A DNA stretch of 64,000 nt from Amblyomma americanum (Eukaryota > Arthropoda > Arachnida > Ixodida > Ixodidae): assembly GCF_052857255.1 (NCBI RefSeq), contig NW_027526505.1, forward strand, positions 733,089 through 797,088. The letters are read 5' to 3'. Every line of letters starts with the position of its first letter. The first letter of the stretch is position 1. The notes beneath the pieces were generated by a model. It did not search any database and was not told the DNA's origin. It saw only the letters and a program-made list of their open reading frames with translations. Position numbers and translations under genes: made by a program. Below are positions 61,473-64,000 of the stretch, in pieces.

Positions 61473-62911
61473 TTTAAAACACAGTAGAATGTCCAGCGTC
61501 CGTACGTGTCTACCATATATTTCTGGTGTATGCGTGCCTGCGTTTTCGCTGGCACGTCGTTTTTCAAGGTCATCAAATGTAATTTCTACCAGAAATTGCG
61601 TTTGTAGAACGTAATAGCAGCTGCAAATAAAACGCGTACAAGAGGACTGAAATGCTTACAGTAAGCACGAACATATTAGCTCTGGACAATAAAAACAAGC
61701 GATGTTGAAAACCACATTTCTTCGCCTCCCTCATTCAAAGTTAAAATAAGCTGTGTTCGCGTACTGTAAAATTGTAGTACTGTAATCACGGTTCACCTGC
61801 CTGCTGAATTTGATGAACATAATGGAACTGAACTGTAAGGCAACACTTACACATTAGAGCATCATGAAACCAATGTATGCAGCGAAAAAACACAGGAAAC
61901 CAAAAGTGATCACTATTTATTTGACGGCGAAACATATTTTAGAGCTATGGTGATTTTCTTGCTATCCATGGCTAGAATCTTCGTGTGACAACAAGTACCT
62001 ATAGGTGTCCGCGCGTGGCGCCTTTTTTGGACGTTTGACGAGATCGCGTTCCGGAAATATTTTTTAAGGAACTCTTCCATCTGCTGTAAGGGCACCTACC
62101 AGCAACTTCCCTTATTCGAAGCAAACGCTCAAGGGCACACTTAAGACAACCTTCTACAATTTTTTCTTAGGGCGGGCGAAGGTAGGTACGCAACAATGTT
62201 CTCGAAGTCAAGGCATTGGAGGAAATACACGTTGTTCACTACTTCTTTTTAGCACTGTGTTGTAAAGTAATTTGTCCCGTAGTACGTTATCCGCGAATAC
62301 GTCAAAAATACTTTTATGACAGTTATTCTTCAGCAGTGCCACTATATCGAGTGCTCACGCTTTTAGATGTAATCGCAAAACAGCATTTTTATCATCGCGC
62401 CGATGTTTTCTGCACATGGAATATTCGGTTTTCATTTGTGAAATAAACCCGGGCTCAATTCGCGTTGAGAATAACGACAGATCTAAAAGGAGATATGAAC
62501 ACTTGTTTCACGTTTCCAAACATTCTATGAGGATATCTTCTCATTCCTCATATGTTAGATTGATATTCGGCTGGTTGTTACGGGACATAAAAAAGAAAAC
62601 ACAGTGCTACGACACGCCGAACGAAAGAAAACGTTTTATAAAAGCAGCATTGCGATTTTGCTTTCTTTCACCGCCTGCTTTTCCTCGCCGCTGTGAAAGC
62701 AAAGAGATGAAAACACATTATTATATTCCGAATAAAAATTTTGCGAAGTCCTCTGCCCTTCTTTCACATAGAATGCGACGGATCCCTTTACACAATATGT
62801 AAATCTCCCGACAGGCACACATATATCAAAACTGGTGTTGCTGAAATCGAATTCTAACAAAGACAACCAGCAGATGTACCCAAATTCCTTGGAGGGCAAT
62901 GGCCGCTACCA

Positions 62912-63811
62912 GATTCCCTCAATGCGCCTAGGGATTCGTTACCTCGGGCCCTTCGTCGTCAAGCTTCTCATTTCACGATTCGCGACTCTCTACTATATCG
63001 CCGCAACTATCACCCGGATAGCCATAAATGGCTATTGGTTATTCCTCGCCAGCTTCCCTCTGAAGTTTGTGCGCATCACCATTCGGACTCACAAATCGCT
63101 CATGCAGGATTGCTTAAAACCTAATAATGTTTGTGCCAGCGATACTACTGGCGTGGAATGTACAATTTTATTCGCTGTTATATGCGCTCCTGCATTGCCT
63201 GTCAGCAGGGCAAGTCGCTCCTCGCCCCTCTCCCGGCCCGTACAGCCATTACTTGCCCAGCTCGCCCCTTCGATCGCGTGGGCATCGATCTGTATAGTCC
63301 CCTGCCATCCACGCCTGCCGGGAATTGTTGGATTATAGTAGCCGTGGACCACCTCACTAGGTATGCTGAGACGGTAGCCATGCCCTCGGCTAGTCCTCGC
63401 GAAGTCGCATCCTTGCTCCTCCATCATTTCATCCTGCGTCATTCCGCCCCTCGGGAACTTCTCAGTGACCGCGGCCGTGTTTTCTTCTCTGACGTCCTTC
63501 ACGAGATACTGGATGCGTGAAACACCGTCCATCGCAAGACCACTGCCTACCATTCCCAAACGAACGGCCTCCCTTGAACGCTTCAGCCGGACTCTTGGAG
63601 ATATGCTCGCCATGTACATTTAATCCGACGCCTCCAATTGGGATCAAGTACTTGCATTCGTCACTTATGCTTACGATACTGCCTCTCAAGCCACAACTGG
63701 CTTTTCTCCGTTCTTTTTTATATGGCCGTGAACATTCTTGTCTTCTGAATACCATCGTTCCGTACCACCACGAAATAAATGTCATGTTTTTTGATAACAG
63801 TGAAAAATCGA
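62912..63811 (+). pseudogene. Gypsy integrase fragment (copy 2)
   Basis: Counterpart of 40660-41560, with the same lesions: two TAA codons near 63120, the TGA after HEILDA, and the frameshift at the Glu-bearing block. It adds private single-base deletions near 63213 and 63240. The core motifs VGIDLYSPL, AVDHLTRYAE and LLSDRGRVFF remain readable. Confidence 0.8.
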
Positions 63812-64000
63812 TATTTTTCAGCGATAAATGCCTGTAATATTTTTATTGTACAATATGTCGAAGTTTTCTGTTTACACTTCTTTTAAGCGGCCATTTGGCT
63901 GCTGTTTTGGTGTTAATACGGTCACAATAAAATATATCTCTAGACAGTAAATGAACTCCGAGACTTATACGCTATAGTGAGTGTTAACCAATATTTACAC

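Larger units (their letters stand above)
59727..64000. repeat. Duplicated block, copy 2 (runs off the window)
   Basis: Matches 37438-41751. It lacks 29 bases present in copy 1 (within the stretch around 60255) and shows scattered single-base indels. Its right end is not visible. Confidence 0.95.

Overview
This window looks like transposon-dense intergenic DNA from an arthropod genome, most plausibly an ixodid tick. The basis is the lack of any bacterial gene layout, AT-rich spacers with GC-rich retroelement islands, tRNA-headed SINEs of the kind known from ticks (Ruka-like, from memory), and tick-like gypsy and I-group retroelements. The species assignment is inference. I found no convincing host gene, rRNA, standalone tRNA or CRISPR array. 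Nearly every recognisable coding stretch belongs to a mobile element. Several long open frames begin at non-ATG codons, so their nominal starts should not be trusted.

Layout from left to right. 1-8.0 kb is mostly anonymous AT-rich DNA with two decayed RTE-like fragments; the second has its RT piece inverted relative to its 3' piece. 8.0-9.1 kb holds a gypsy integrase fragment (minus). 11.8 kb has a 110-bp foldback. 13.24-18.46 kb is a nearly intact non-LTR retrotransposon (ORF1, then EN-RT-RNase H with one frameshift), with a poly-A tail and a candidate 8-bp target duplication. 19.2-25.3 kb is a much older non-LTR element on the minus strand, carrying a nested miniature LTR element (133-bp LTRs) inside its endonuclease. 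25.3-27.3 kb is a dead PIF/Harbinger transposase split by a roughly 306-bp insert. 27.6-28.4 kb has a SINE fragment and a second foldback.

33.46-35.2 kb is a 5'-truncated RNase H-bearing non-LTR element whose 3' end has grown a roughly 390-bp CA/GT microsatellite. 35.9 kb is a SINE with a 14-bp target duplication. 37.44-41.75 kb and 59.73-64.0 kb are two near-identical direct copies of a block of at least 4.27 kb, containing a Penelope-like remnant in inverted halves and a broken gypsy integrase. Between them lie a gypsy element with both LTRs on the minus strand (42.14-47.22 kb), a SINE between two diverged repeats, a 4.8-kb DNA transposon with roughly 695-bp terminal inverted repeats inside long TA tracts (48.56-53.40 kb), and a decayed gypsy element on the plus strand (54.3-59.7 kb) whose 3' LTR is cut off where the second block begins.

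The elements act as independent selfish units rather than one pathway. The most interesting is the long-TIR transposon at 48.56-53.40 kb: its transposase-like protein has a D-x2-EN / SDGA-x2-FKN / HGK-x3-DG-x-GG pattern that I can only tentatively place in a known superfamily. The main structural oddity is the duplicated block and its junction with a truncated LTR, which could be a real segmental duplication or an assembly duplication.
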